The notes under the pieces were generated by a model that was not told the DNA's origin, searched no databases, and saw nothing but the letters and a program-made list of their open reading frames with translations. A stretch of DNA of 64,000 bases from Sipunculus nudus. Taxonomy: Eukaryota > Annelida > Sipuncula > Golfingiida > Sipunculidae. The position numbers and the translations under genes are program-made. The DNA is taken from assembly GCA_026874595.1 (NCBI GenBank), contig CM049312.1, forward strand, positions 53,075,429 to 53,139,428, read 5' to 3'. Of this stretch, positions 40,401 through 45,159 are shown in pieces (the stretch's first letter is position 1; every line of letters begins with the position of its first letter).

Positions 40401-43400
40401 ATTCTGTAACTTGAAATGTTTCATTTATTGCAGGCAAAAGCTAAGGCAGAGGGATTATGGAACTTGTTTTTACCCAAAGAGAGTGACCCAGAATGCAGAT
40501 TTGGTGCTGGCTTGACAAATGTGGAGTACGCTTATATCTGTGAAGAGATGGGCAAGAGTCCAATATCAGCCGAGGTCTGTCCTTTACAGCTTACAGTTGT
40601 TGTCCCTGTTGTCCTTAAAGCACACTGTTGTTGTCCCTGTTGTCCTTACAGCTTACTGTTGTTGCCCCTACTGTCCTTACAGCATACAGTTGTTGTTCCT
40701 ATTGTCCTTACAGCTTACTGTAGCTTTTTTGTTGTCCTGACAGCTTACTGTTGTTGTCCCTATTATCCTGACAGCCCAATGTTGTTTCCCTGTAGTTGTG
40801 ACAGCTTATTGTTGTTGTCCCTATTGTCCTGACAGCTTCCTGTTGTTGTCCTTGTTGTCCTAACACTTACTGTTGTTGTCCCTGTTGTCCTTACAGTTGA
40901 CTGTTGTTGTCCCTGTTGTCCTTGTAGTTTACTGTTAAAGTCCCAATTGTCCTTACAGCTTACTGTTGTCATCCCTGTTGTCTTTTCACTAACTGTTGTT
41001 ATCCCTGTTGTACTTACACTTACTGTTGTTGTCCCTGATGTTCTTGTAGCTTATTTTTGCTGTCCCTGTTGTCCTCACAACTTACTGTTGTTGTCCCTGC
41101 TGTCCTTACTACTTACTGTTGTTGTCCTTCATGTCCTTACAGCTTATTGTTGTTTTCCCTGTTAGTCTTACATCTTACTGCTATTGTCTCTGGGCTACCC
41201 CTTTTCCATTTATTTCAGATTGTGGACAAATAATATTAATAATGACATGATATGGGGTTGAACCTCTCAGATACAAATAATGACAGCCTAGGTTTTTTTG
41301 TCAATAATAGGGAGATGCTTTTATTATTGTAGTGTGCATAATAGAGACATCCATAATGGAGAGGTGACATGATAGAGATGTGTTCATAATAGAGATGTGT
41401 CCATAATAGAGACCTGTCTATAATAGAGAGGTGACATACTAGATTTATGTCCATAATAGAGACATTTCCTTAATAGAGATGTGTCCATAATAGAGATTGT
41501 CCAAAATAGAGAAAGGAGCATAATAGATAAATGTTAATGATAGATATGTGCACATTATACTTTTGATAGGAAAGTGCCCGTTTTAAATAGGTGTTCACAA
41601 TAGAGCATTGTTCATAACAGAGAATCATCCATGAGAGAGATGTGTGCTAATGAAGAGATGTCTCAAATGAGATGTTCCTCCATGTCTTCTTCTTTGCCCT
41701 CATATTTTGCAACATTTTGTATTGTCTGATGTTTATATGTAATAAAATCAGCTCCATCTATGAAGTGAGATTGTGATATTCCCTTATTAACATTGATGAT
41801 ATTCTCTGTTTTCCAGGTGTTTAACTGCTCCGCCCCTGATACAGGTAATATGGAGGTTTTGGTACGTTATGGCACAGAGGAACAGAAGAAGAAGTGGCTG
41901 TATCCACTGCTGAATGGTGAAATCAGGTCGTGCTTTGGAATGACAGAGCCAGCTGTAAGAACCTGCTTTGTATTGTTACTCTTTTTAAATTCTCTACTCT
42001 TCAAGGGTCAGCACCTTTGCCTTAGGCATTTAACTACATACTGAACAGTGATTTAGTATGACAACCAATGTTTTATCTCAGTTGAGTTCACTCCTTACAC
42101 AGTGGGTATACACTTCAGTTATTCCAGATCTCCTTTGTTTTAATCGCTGCTTTGTTTTAGCAAGTTTTTTCGGGGTCTCAACACCAGGGCTGGCACAGGG
42201 CCAAGAATCAGACCAACAAGTGTCGCAGGTTTAAAATATGGGAGTTGGATGAACAGTGTGATAGAATGCTCTCATTTGTGTGATTACAATTTCTTGCTCT
42301 GTGCCAGCCATAGTGGTAGAACCCAGGGAATCTCACTGTAAAAAGCAGTGGTTAAAAGGGAAAAAATTACATCACTAGTCAGTGATGGCATAAATATTGT
42401 CTGACATTATAAGATGGGGAGTGGGAGGCAGGAAAAGTCAAATTAACCCTGGCTTATCAAAGAGAGAAATCTGCTTTAAATTCTGTGTACAAAAGATATA
42501 TGGTAGCAGCTTCTTGATAAGAATTTAATTGTTTGACAGGTTGCCTCATCTGATGCAACAAACATCCAAGCTTCAATCAGGAGAGAGGGGGATCACTACA
42601 TCATCAACGGTCATAAGTGGTGGACTTCAGGTATGTCGCTACTTAGACTTTGGACTTAGAGACATGTTGGTCACTATTTTAGAATTTGCAGGGTATTTCA
42701 ATATGTAGTCTACAACATATGTATTCGTATTAAATTCTGTGAAGAAAACTGGATTCGTTCGAATGGAAGTTGGGGAAAAAAAAGTAAAGTCTGTAAACAA
42801 GTTGGTGACTTATTAGATAATTTCTCCTTACAAGGTGCCATGGATCCTGATTGTAAGCTCTGTATTTCTCCTAACTTGGTGCTATGGATCCTCCCTTGTT
42901 GTAAGGTCTGTATTTCTCCTTTCCAGGTGACATGGATCCTAGTTGTAAGGTTTGTATTTCTCGTTTCCATATGCAATGGATCACAATTGTAAGCTCTGTA
43001 TTTCTCCTTTCCAGGTGCCATGGATCCTCGTTGTAAGCTCTGTATTTTCATGGGTAAAACTGATGTGAGCGCTCAGAGACACAGACAACAGAGCATGATC
43101 ATCGTTCCGATGGATGCACCAGGCGTCAAAATCCTCCGTCCACTGAAGGTGTTTGGTTATGATGATTCACCTCGTAAGTACAGGCTCTCCCAGTCATTGG
43201 GCTTACTGTGTTCTCATATTAGGTGGACCACAATGACTAACTAGTGAATAACAGTCAGCCTAATGACTAACTAATGGATCCATTACACCCTTATCATTTC
43301 AGTCTTTATGATCGATTTCAAGTTTCACTCTTAAGTAAGTAGTGTAATTATTTATTCCATTTGTGCTCTTTACAAAGGTGTCCTTGACATGATAAAAAAA

Positions 43401-45080
43401 ACAGGTTGCACATAAGGGTTTTACTTATTTTTAAGGAAGACAGCTGAAAATCATTTGTAACATAATGCTTTTGTATTATGGTCTCTGGACATTTTTTGTG
43501 TTACTCAGTTCATGATGAGGGATGTTTTTAGAATTCATTTTCCTTGTACACATCGTGACTTCTTTAAGGAATTTTACGGTAACTGTATAGATGGAAACGG
43601 CAAGAAAATGGCAAAGTCTAATGCCACTGATGTTGATTTTATCTAGACCTTTTTTCACTTTTTTTCACAGATGGACATGCAGAGGTTCTTTTTGAGAATG
43701 TACGAGTACCTGTTGGTAATATACTGCTGGGTGAAGGTCGAGGGTTTGAAATTGCTCAAGGTCGCCTGGGTCCTGGCAGAATCCACCACTGTATGAGACT
43801 TATCGGTGTGGCAGAAAGGGCACTTGACCTCATGGTCGACAGGGTAAAAACCCATTTCAGAGTCAGTTACATTACATACATGTAAATTATCACAGATGTT
43901 CACCCATAATCACAGTATTATGGTATCCTAGCTATCAATATTGATATCCTAGCTTACAATACAGGTAATTATACCTCAAAAGATTCTGGTACTGTATTAT
44001 TGTTCATCTGTATTCTGTATATTTACATATATTCATTTTTCACTGATATCACATATATACAAATATGACAGCTGAATCCATGCATATATCTTGAAAAGAT
44101 AACACCGTAAGGGGTAGAGAAATTGCATAAAAACTGTAATATTGTAAACAATATACAATAACCATGACATCATAATGCACCTGAAAAGCAAGACCATTAA
44201 TGACTTGGTTACTGGGTTCTTATCACTGGCGCTGATACTGCTGTACATAGACAGTATGTGGTGCTTAATTGCAGGTTCAGAGCAGAGAGGCTTTTGGTAA
44301 ACCCATTGCTGCCCATGCAACTATCCAACAAGATATAGCAAAGTCCCGTATAGAGATTGAACAGTGCCGTCTTTTGACACTGAAAGCAGCCCACATGATG
44401 GATACTGTAGGAAACAAGGTATTTTTGTTCATTTTAGTTATAATGCAGTCTTAAACTGAAATTGAACTTTACAGGTTTATAAAGGTTAGGTTAATATAGC
44501 ACTCAAAATATGAAGTTGGTTACCTCCACCAAAAAAATTCAACTAAAAAAATTGTTGGTTGCAGATCGAGTATCACTGTTTTACTTCAGTAAACATACAT
44601 TCTCTACTGAATACCATTTTTGTTCTCTTTGTACATTTTGATAATAAATTTCTGGTTCTTTTATACATTTTGATGATACATTTATTCTTTTTACATTTTG
44701 ATAATAAATTTCTTATTCTTTTGTACATTTTGACAATGCATTTCTTATTCTTTTGTACATTTTGACAATGCATTTCTTGTTCTTTTGTACATTTTGACAA
44801 TTCATCTCTTATTCTTTTGTTCATTTTGACAATACATTTTGTCTTTAAGGTTGCTGCAGCAGAAATTGCCATGATCAAGGTGGCAGCACCAGATATGGCG
44901 TGTAGGGTGATAGATAGAGCGATCCAGGCGTTTGGTGGTATGGGAGTTTGCCAGGACACACCACTAGCGCTCCTGTACTCTCATGCACGGACACTGCGAC
45001 TTGCTGACGGACCTGACGAAGTCCACCAGAGGACTGTGGCTAGGCTGGAAATGCGGCAGCACAATCTTGCTAAACTTTGA
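4609..45080 (+). CDS. ACAD10: ACAD10-like protein (HAD tail, APH kinase-like domain, acyl-CoA dehydrogenase), 16 exons, 5' partial
   Basis: Exons: 4609-4774, 8736-8830, 9121-9236, 9776-9957, 11307-11457, 12478-12623, 13466-13639, 38304-38492, 39765-39934, 40434-40574, 41817-41954, 42540-42630, 43015-43173, 43671-43843, 44275-44418, 44850-45080. They total 2466 nt (821 residues plus TGA), with phases agreeing at every junction and GT/AG introns. Residues 1-20 resemble the tail of the ACAD10 HAD-like domain. About 40-345 is an APH-type kinase-like domain with HGDFRLDN (233-240, catalytic Asp235) and LDWELS (254-259, metal-binding Asp255). About 415-821 is an acyl-CoA dehydrogenase with MTEPAVASSD (552-561), [18 protein letters not shown] and QAFGGMG (771-777). 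In mammals ACAD10 and ACAD11 are linked to 4-hydroxy fatty acid breakdown: the kinase part phosphorylates the hydroxyl and the dehydrogenase part removes phosphate. The HAD tail and close resemblance to ACAD10 favour it over ACAD11, which lacks the HAD domain. The start of the gene is outside the window. Confidence 0.93.
4775..6836. other. Intronic sequence, nothing firm
   Basis: AT-rich with short open frames only. 6545-6635 (AATAAAACCTCCAATAACTG ... GATAATTGAGGTTACAG) looks like a worn pogo-type transposon end, but I found no clear partner. Confidence 0.5.
6837..8558 (+). mobile_element. Helentron-like non-autonomous element, family B, copy 1 (interrupted)
   Basis: The 5' end carries GTATCCGC as part of GTATCCGCGAAAAC...GTTTTGCGGATAC. 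The 3' end carries the hairpin GTAGTTGTTTGTCGACTAC followed by a terminal CTAG at 8555-8558. The interior has tandem units around GGTGGYGCCACCT with CACTCATATCT and GTTTGAC. It is interrupted by a family A element. The subterminal inverted repeat, 3' hairpin and CTAG end are hallmarks of Helitron/Helentron-derived elements. No Rep/helicase frame is present. Confidence 0.65.
7258..8156 (+). mobile_element. Helentron-like non-autonomous element, family A, copy 1, nested in family B
   Basis: The 5' end is TTTTTAGCCCTCAGCC, and the 3' end has the complementary GGCTGAGGGCT followed by TCAGC-TTCT-style hairpin sequence and CTAG at about 8153. Inside are two units of about 300 bp with GGGTGACCTTGACCTATTTT and AAAAGGATTCACC. 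Flanks join as family B sequence (TTTGCAG ... TATACATCC), showing it inserted into an existing copy. A second copy lies inverted at 51884-52930. Confidence 0.7.
8736..8830 (+). CDS. ACAD10: ACAD10-like exon b: kinase-like domain, nucleotide-binding strands
   Basis: Acceptor TTACAG ends at 8735 and donor GTAAGT begins at 8831. It encodes residues 56-87, with HGQSNPTYF and VLRKKP, a conserved ACAD10/11 segment. The Lys residues of RKKP (85-86) lie where APH-fold kinases have their ATP-binding lysine; that role is inferred. It ends in phase 0. Confidence 0.93.
9121..9236 (+). CDS. ACAD10: ACAD10-like exon c: kinase-like domain
   Basis: Acceptor ATTACAG ends at 9120 and donor GT is at 9237. It reads [20 protein letters not shown] and then a [14 protein letters not shown] segment typical of APH-like N-lobes. 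The ATG at 9079 lies in the intron and is not a start. It ends two bases into a Ser codon completed by the next exon. Confidence 0.94.
9776..9957 (+). CDS. ACAD10: ACAD10-like exon d: kinase-like domain hinge
   Basis: Acceptor TTTTCAG ends at 9775 and donor GTAGCA begins at 9958. It encodes [17 protein letters not shown], the hinge strand of the APH fold, followed by a helical region ending in FGKQ. It ends one base into a Gly codon. Confidence 0.94.
10318..10412 (+). mobile_element. Family B fragment
   Basis: Almost identical to 8345-8425: TATACAACTTTGACAGCTTT, then GGAAGGTGGCGCAACCTACA. No ends are attached, so it is a fragment of the Helentron-like family. Confidence 0.65.
10897..11130 (+). 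mobile_element. tRNA-derived SINE
   Basis: The head GTTGCTGGACATGTGGG resembles box A, and GGTTTCGATCCCCGG resembles box B of a tRNA promoter about 45 bp downstream. A non-tRNA body follows (GAGAGTGGGTTGTAGTTGCC, CCTCTGGTTTCTTCCACC), with an AT-rich tail TGTAAAATAAATTTG. The body may belong to a conserved-domain SINE superfamily of molluscs; not tested. It is a retroposon, not a working tRNA gene. Confidence 0.7.
11307..11457 (+). CDS. ACAD10: ACAD10-like exon e: kinase-like domain, catalytic loop
   Basis: Acceptor ACATTTAG ends at 11306 and donor GTAATG begins at 11458. It carries [20 protein letters not shown] and ends in TVIHGDFR, the Brenner-type catalytic loop with Asp235. The last codon is split with the next exon. 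Confidence 0.95.
12478..12623 (+). CDS. ACAD10: ACAD10-like exon f: kinase-like domain, metal-binding Asp
   Basis: Acceptor TTTTTAG ends at 12477 and donor GTAATG begins at 12624. It completes HGDFRLDN and encodes [19 protein letters not shown]. The Asp of LDWE corresponds to the APH metal-binding aspartate. It ends one base into a Gly codon. Confidence 0.95.
13371..13422. repeat. (TA)n microsatellite
   Basis: About 26 uninterrupted TA dinucleotides end 43 bp upstream of exon g (13466). It lies where a branch point and pyrimidine tract would be read. Confidence 0.97.
13466..13639 (+). CDS. ACAD10: ACAD10-like exon g: end of kinase-like domain
   Basis: Acceptor TTTTCAAG ends at 13465 and donor GTAGGT begins at 13640. 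It encodes [20 protein letters not shown] and ends in YKRALQ. A (TA)n microsatellite lies about 40 bp upstream, and a Helentron-like element begins about 10 bp after the donor. It ends one base into a Gly codon completed 24.7 kb downstream. Confidence 0.95.
14235..15358 (+). mobile_element. Tigger/pogo-like DNA transposon remnant, 1124 bp
   Basis: Terminal inverted repeats start CAGTCGYGACTTGATAWTCC at both ends, with 2 mismatches in 23. Both ends are flanked by TA (14233-14234, 15359-15360), the Tc1/mariner-type target duplication. Subterminal words TTGACAATCCGAC and GCCTTGCAATCC repeat. It sits cleanly inside family B copy 2. The transposase is mostly lost (see 14600-14990). Confidence 0.85.
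14600..14990 (+). pseudogene. Frameshifted C-terminal remnant of a pogo/Tigger-type transposase
   Basis: One frame reads a Leu-rich helical segment and an acidic stretch ([11 protein letters not shown]), then a second frame picks up [10 protein letters not shown] and ends in DMLTFFRRA before a stop near 14992. An acidic linker followed by a final ...FF(K/R)P-like tail is typical of Tigger and CENP-B-like transposases. The catalytic DDE domain is absent and at least one frameshift is present, so it is inactive. Confidence 0.6.
16008..16800 (+). repeat. Dispersed family F, copy 1, tandem units of about 135-150 bp
   Basis: Begins TTTTTAGCTCAGCTGACTTA, with a second start at 16529. Units contain CACAAATTGYAACC, GACCTAGRA, GAGGTCC and CCTGAAATTRGGTCA. 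The same units occur at 23810-24743. It may be another Helentron-like non-autonomous family, but its 3' end was not found. Confidence 0.55.
16980..20165 (+). mobile_element. DIRS-type (tyrosine recombinase) retrotransposon remnant
   Basis: Broken frames in order: a Pro/Ser-rich gag-like part with a 202-bp tandem duplication (17561-17762, 17763-17965); a reverse transcriptase piece with [19 protein letters not shown] and PYLDDWLIH (about 18920-19070); an RNase H piece with [16 protein letters not shown] (about 19150-19200) and GLADALSRL (about 19300); and a tyrosine-recombinase N-part with [12 protein letters not shown] and [13 protein letters not shown] (about 19660-20090). The strongly conserved YLDDW with NKQGG and LADALSR is characteristic of DIRS elements. 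Several stops and frameshifts are present, and it is cut off by family C at 20166. Inactive. Confidence 0.82.
20166..21672 (+). mobile_element. Family C repeat, copy 1 (Helentron-like style)
   Basis: Starts GAACCTGTGAGCTAATGCGA, then a CGTC-rich segment ending TCTGTACGTTAACC. Tandem units of about 200 bp follow with AATCTTCTTCTCTGAAAC, CAGAAATGATCC, CAAGTTTGTTCAAATGG and TTTTGGCTGAGTTA. A second copy is at 32011. Its layout (CG-rich head, then tandem units including a GGTGGCACCACC site at about 20645) parallels families A and B. No clear 3' end was found. Confidence 0.6.
21690..22130 (+). repeat. Two small degenerate minisatellites
   Basis: 21790-21890 holds four to five copies of a unit like CATGTGATCACCTCATGGG. 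21720-21790 and 22020-22120 hold copies of AGGTCAAGAGTTCACTCAGT with GCAGCCAGG, and GCCAACTGTTTCAGATT recurs at 21707 and 22007. No coding signal. Confidence 0.75.
22205..22460 (+). mobile_element. Family B fragment
   Basis: Contains two B-type units (AAGACAGGTGTCGCCATCTA at about 22270 and CTGGTGGTGCCACCTACA at about 22405, with CCTGAAATTGGGCAT between). Ends are not identifiable. Confidence 0.6.
22461..23809. other. Intronic sequence, nothing recognised
   Basis: AT-rich, with no conserved frame. GCACAGGTTCGCATTAGGCT near 22571 recurs in similar form near 34685. Confidence 0.5.
23810..24743 (+). repeat. Family F, copy 2: about seven diverged tandem units
   Basis: Units of 110-150 bp each hold AGTCAGAYRGGRCACA, a TTGGACCTAGAA-like word, TCTAAT, GGAAGT(C/T)C and GTCACTGTGACCTATATTCT. 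Divergence between units is high. It is the same family as 16008-16800. Confidence 0.65.
24744..25011 (+). repeat. Perfect 134-bp tandem duplication
   Basis: 24744-24877 and 24878-25011 are identical by eye, including a run of nine A. The unit begins GTACCCTATATGTAAGCATA. It follows directly on the family F array. Confidence 0.95.
25095..26345 (+). mobile_element. Helentron-like family B, copy 3, strongly diverged
   Basis: The 5' part CCAAAATTTTGCAGACACTATGTTTT is the worn family B head, and the 3' part GCAGATACATGTAGTCGACT is its tail, without intact hairpin or CTAG. The interior has at least six units with CTCATATCT, CCTGAAATT and GGTGGTGCCACCT (25799). Confidence 0.6.
26346..27648. other. 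Intronic sequence, nothing recognised
   Basis: No conserved frame or repeat end was seen. Confidence 0.5.
27653..30170. mobile_element. Outer TIR element, probably a DNA transposon (TA or TATA duplication), nested
   Basis: Ends read CTGTGGTTGCCTT and, inverted, CTGTGGTTGTCTT, each flanked by TATA (27649-27652, 30171-30174). Near the right end is an inverted repeat, GTGGTTTCAATTTCGC (30092-30107) against GCGAATTTGAAACCAC (30132-30147), one mismatch. A separate TIR element fills 27935-29348. The terminal match is short, so the pairing is moderately supported. Confidence 0.5.
27935..29348. mobile_element. Inner non-autonomous TIR element, 1414 bp
   Basis: Terminal inverted repeats match over 25 bp with one mismatch (CCGTWAAATCTCCACTTAAA, then ACCGC), flanked by TA at 27933-27934 and 29349-29350. 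Subterminal TGCGGTTTTAA words repeat. A TA duplication suggests the Tc1/mariner/pogo group. No transposase frame was seen. Confidence 0.85.
30175..32010. other. Intronic sequence, nothing firm
   Basis: No conserved frame. A TTTTTAGCTCA word at 31798 may start an eroded family F copy. The two AATGAGGTCAGAAGTGACC-like stretches at 30838 and 30980 are similar to each other. Confidence 0.45.
32011..32640 (+). mobile_element. Family C repeat, copy 2
   Basis: Starts GAACCTGTGAGCTTATGCGA, followed by a CGTC/CGTR-rich head and TCTGTACGTTAACC, AATCTTCTCTGAAACTGTCC and CAGAAATGATCCCTGGAACA as in 20166-21672. It carries an exact GGTGGCGCCACC at 32476. Only about 630 bp is recognisable. Confidence 0.62.
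32779..32860. repeat. Poly-G tract and TCTAGAC palindromes
   Basis: About 20 G in a row from 32780 are followed by four TCTAGAC words. GTGTCTAGACGTCTAGACAC at 32833-32852 is a perfect 20-bp palindrome. Confidence 0.9.
32940..34559 (+). mobile_element. Helentron-like family B, copy 4
   Basis: The best preserved tandem part: alternating half-units end in AGGTGGCGCCACCTACATTC and CTGGTGGCGCCACCTGCAAC, with exact palindromes at 33561, 33690, 34117 and 34256. The tail is GCGGATACACGTAGTCGCTT with hairpin GTAGTCGCTTGTCGACTAC, ending CCAG instead of CTAG. The 5' terminal GTATCCGC is not visible, so the left edge is approximate and perhaps truncated. Confidence 0.7.
34560..35198. other. Intronic sequence, nothing firm
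   Basis: GCACAGGTTCCCATTAGGCC near 34687 matches 22571-22610. Otherwise no recognised element. Confidence 0.45.
35202..37025. mobile_element. Harbinger-like non-autonomous element, 1824 bp
   Basis: Long terminal inverted repeats begin GGCCAGACTTTTTTAATT and end in GGTTTACGAAC, about 33 bp with one indel and one mismatch. Both sides are flanked by TTA (35199-35201, 37026-37028), the TWA-type duplication typical of PIF/Harbinger. The interior has an A17-19 run (about 35268) and a 54-bp tandem duplication, but no transposase. Confidence 0.85.
35874..35981 (+). repeat. 54-bp tandem duplication
   Basis: Two copies starting ACAACAACTGCTAATAAAGT at 35874 and 35928, with one G/A difference. Inside the Harbinger-like element. 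Confidence 0.9.
37029..38303. other. End of the 24.7-kb intron
   Basis: Holds a poly-C run of about 17 at 37279-37296 and an A-run near 38240. No recognised element or frame. Confidence 0.5.
38304..38492 (+). CDS. ACAD10: ACAD10-like exon h: linker between kinase and dehydrogenase
   Basis: Acceptor TGTTCCAG ends at 38303 and donor GT is at 38493. It opens with [12 protein letters not shown], which continues exon g exactly as in ACAD10 relatives, and then becomes a Ser/Thr/Lys-rich, low-conservation linker. It ends one base into a Gly codon. Confidence 0.93.
39184..39471. mobile_element. 288-bp MITE with TTA duplication
   Basis: Terminal inverted repeats of about 33 bp: GGCCAAAA, an A/T-rich stretch, then AGGTATGGTTCTCAGGC, with the complement at 39439-39471. 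Flanked by TTA (39181-39183, 39472-39474). The GGCC start and TTA duplication fit PIF/Harbinger. Confidence 0.85.
39765..39934 (+). CDS. ACAD10: ACAD10-like exon i: start of dehydrogenase N-terminal helices
   Basis: Acceptor TGTTACAG ends at 39764 and donor GTAAAA begins at 39935. [20 protein letters not shown] is the first helix of the ACAD fold, and IHPRTEELK leads into the next exon in phase 0. Confidence 0.93.
40434..40574 (+). CDS. ACAD10: ACAD10-like exon j: dehydrogenase N-terminal domain
   Basis: Acceptor TTATTGCAG ends at 40433 and donor GT is at 40575. It reads [17 protein letters not shown], then [17 protein letters not shown], strongly conserved in ACAD10. The open frame continues past the donor into a minisatellite, but that extension ([10 protein letters not shown]...) is repeat, not protein. 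Confidence 0.94.
40575..41185 (+). repeat. 31-bp minisatellite beginning at the exon j donor, about 20 units
   Basis: The unit is roughly TTGTTGTCCCTGTTGTCCTT plus ACAGCTTACTG, spaced 31 bp at 40597, 40628 and 40659. Each unit is a pyrimidine-rich stretch ending in TTACAG, so it mimics a 3' splice site. Confidence 0.9.
41310..41655 (+). repeat. Degenerate AATAGAGA minisatellite
   Basis: About 15 copies of an 18-24-bp unit like CCATAATAGAGATGTGT. Unit length varies. Entirely intronic. Confidence 0.85.
41817..41954 (+). CDS. ACAD10: ACAD10-like exon k: dehydrogenase, flavin/substrate region
   Basis: Acceptor TTTTCCAG ends at 41816 and donor GTAAGA begins at 41955. It encodes [20 protein letters not shown] and ends in SCFGMTEPA, the start of the ACAD middle-domain signature. 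46 codons, phase 0 at both ends. Confidence 0.95.
42540..42630 (+). CDS. ACAD10: ACAD10-like exon l: dehydrogenase middle domain
   Basis: Acceptor TTTGACAG ends at 42539 and donor GTATGT begins at 42631. [13 protein letters not shown] completes the TEP...SD signature, and [13 protein letters not shown] is the typical beta-domain stretch. It ends one base into a Gly codon. Confidence 0.95.
42824..43003 (+). repeat. Four tandem copies of acceptor plus start of exon m
   Basis: Copies at 42824-42867, 42868-42915, 42916-42959 and 42960-43003 each resemble CTCCTTTCCAGGTGCCATGG and continue ATCCTCGTTGTAAGCTCTG. The fifth copy (43004 on) is the real acceptor and exon start. Copy 3 keeps a good CCAG and copy 1 keeps AAG; copies 2 and 4 have lost AG. 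Copy 3 would be out of frame (88 nt), and copy 1 is in frame (180 nt) but meets TAA. Confidence 0.93.
43015..43173 (+). CDS. ACAD10: ACAD10-like exon m: dehydrogenase beta domain
   Basis: Acceptor CTTTCCAG ends at 43014 and donor GTAAGT begins at 43174. It encodes [32 protein letters not shown] and VFGYDDSP. The acceptor and first 30 or so bases are copied four times in the preceding intron (see 42824-43003). This acceptor is chosen because it continues the conserved frame; earlier copies are out of frame or meet a stop. Confidence 0.93.
43671..43843 (+). CDS. ACAD10: ACAD10-like exon n: dehydrogenase, start of C-terminal domain
   Basis: Acceptor TTTCACAG ends at 43670 and donor GTAAAA begins at 43844. 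It encodes [33 protein letters not shown] and [13 protein letters not shown], the best conserved block of ACAD10/11. It ends in phase 0. Confidence 0.95.
44275..44418 (+). CDS. ACAD10: ACAD10-like exon o: dehydrogenase C-terminal helices
   Basis: Acceptor AATTGCAG ends at 44274 and donor GTATTT begins at 44419. It encodes [19 protein letters not shown] and [19 protein letters not shown]. 48 codons, phase 0 at both ends. Confidence 0.95.
44618..44848 (+). repeat. 32-bp minisatellite abutting the last ACAD10-like acceptor
   Basis: TACATTTTGA recurs at 44632, 44664, 44692, 44724, 44756 and 44788, mostly 32 bp apart. The pyrimidine tract of the acceptor at 44849 is formed by the last unit. The open frame through it (FVHFDNKFL-like) is repeat only. 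Confidence 0.9.
44850..45080 (+). CDS. ACAD10: ACAD10-like last exon p with stop
   Basis: Acceptor TCTTTAAG ends at 44849 and the stop TGA is 45078-45080. It encodes [27 protein letters not shown] (flavin signature) and LADGPDEVH, which occupies the place where classic acyl-CoA dehydrogenases carry YEGT with the catalytic Glu. The protein ends in HNLAKL. No peroxisomal SKL-type ending is present. Confidence 0.95.
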   Translation, partial: VAAAEIAMIKVAAPDMACRVIDRAIQAFGGMGVCQDTPLALLYSHARTLRLADGPDEVHQRTVARLEMRQHNLAKL

Positions 45081-45153
45081 ACACACCATTTTAAAAATTT
45101 GTGATTTACAAGTCTGCCTGGTTCCAGAATCTAGTACTGGTATATATGATTGA

Positions 45154-45159
45154 AATAAA
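45154..45159 (+). promoter_or_regulatory. Putative polyadenylation signal of the ACAD10-like gene
   Basis: AATAAA lies 74 bases after the stop codon, giving a short 3' UTR. Further AATAAA-like hexamers occur near 45361-45375 in very AT-rich sequence, so a longer alternative end is possible. Confidence 0.5.

Noticed and set aside
40416-40832. 138-codon plus frame starting before exon j
   Set aside because: Only 40434-40574 is conserved. The rest reads intron and the 31-bp minisatellite past a good GT donor.
42710-43051. 113-codon minus-strand frame
   Set aside because: Antisense shadow of the duplicated exon-start repeat, with no family resemblance.
44573-44959. 128-codon minus-strand frame with Lys/Asn repeats
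   Set aside because: Antisense of the last ACAD10-like exon and the 32-bp minisatellite.
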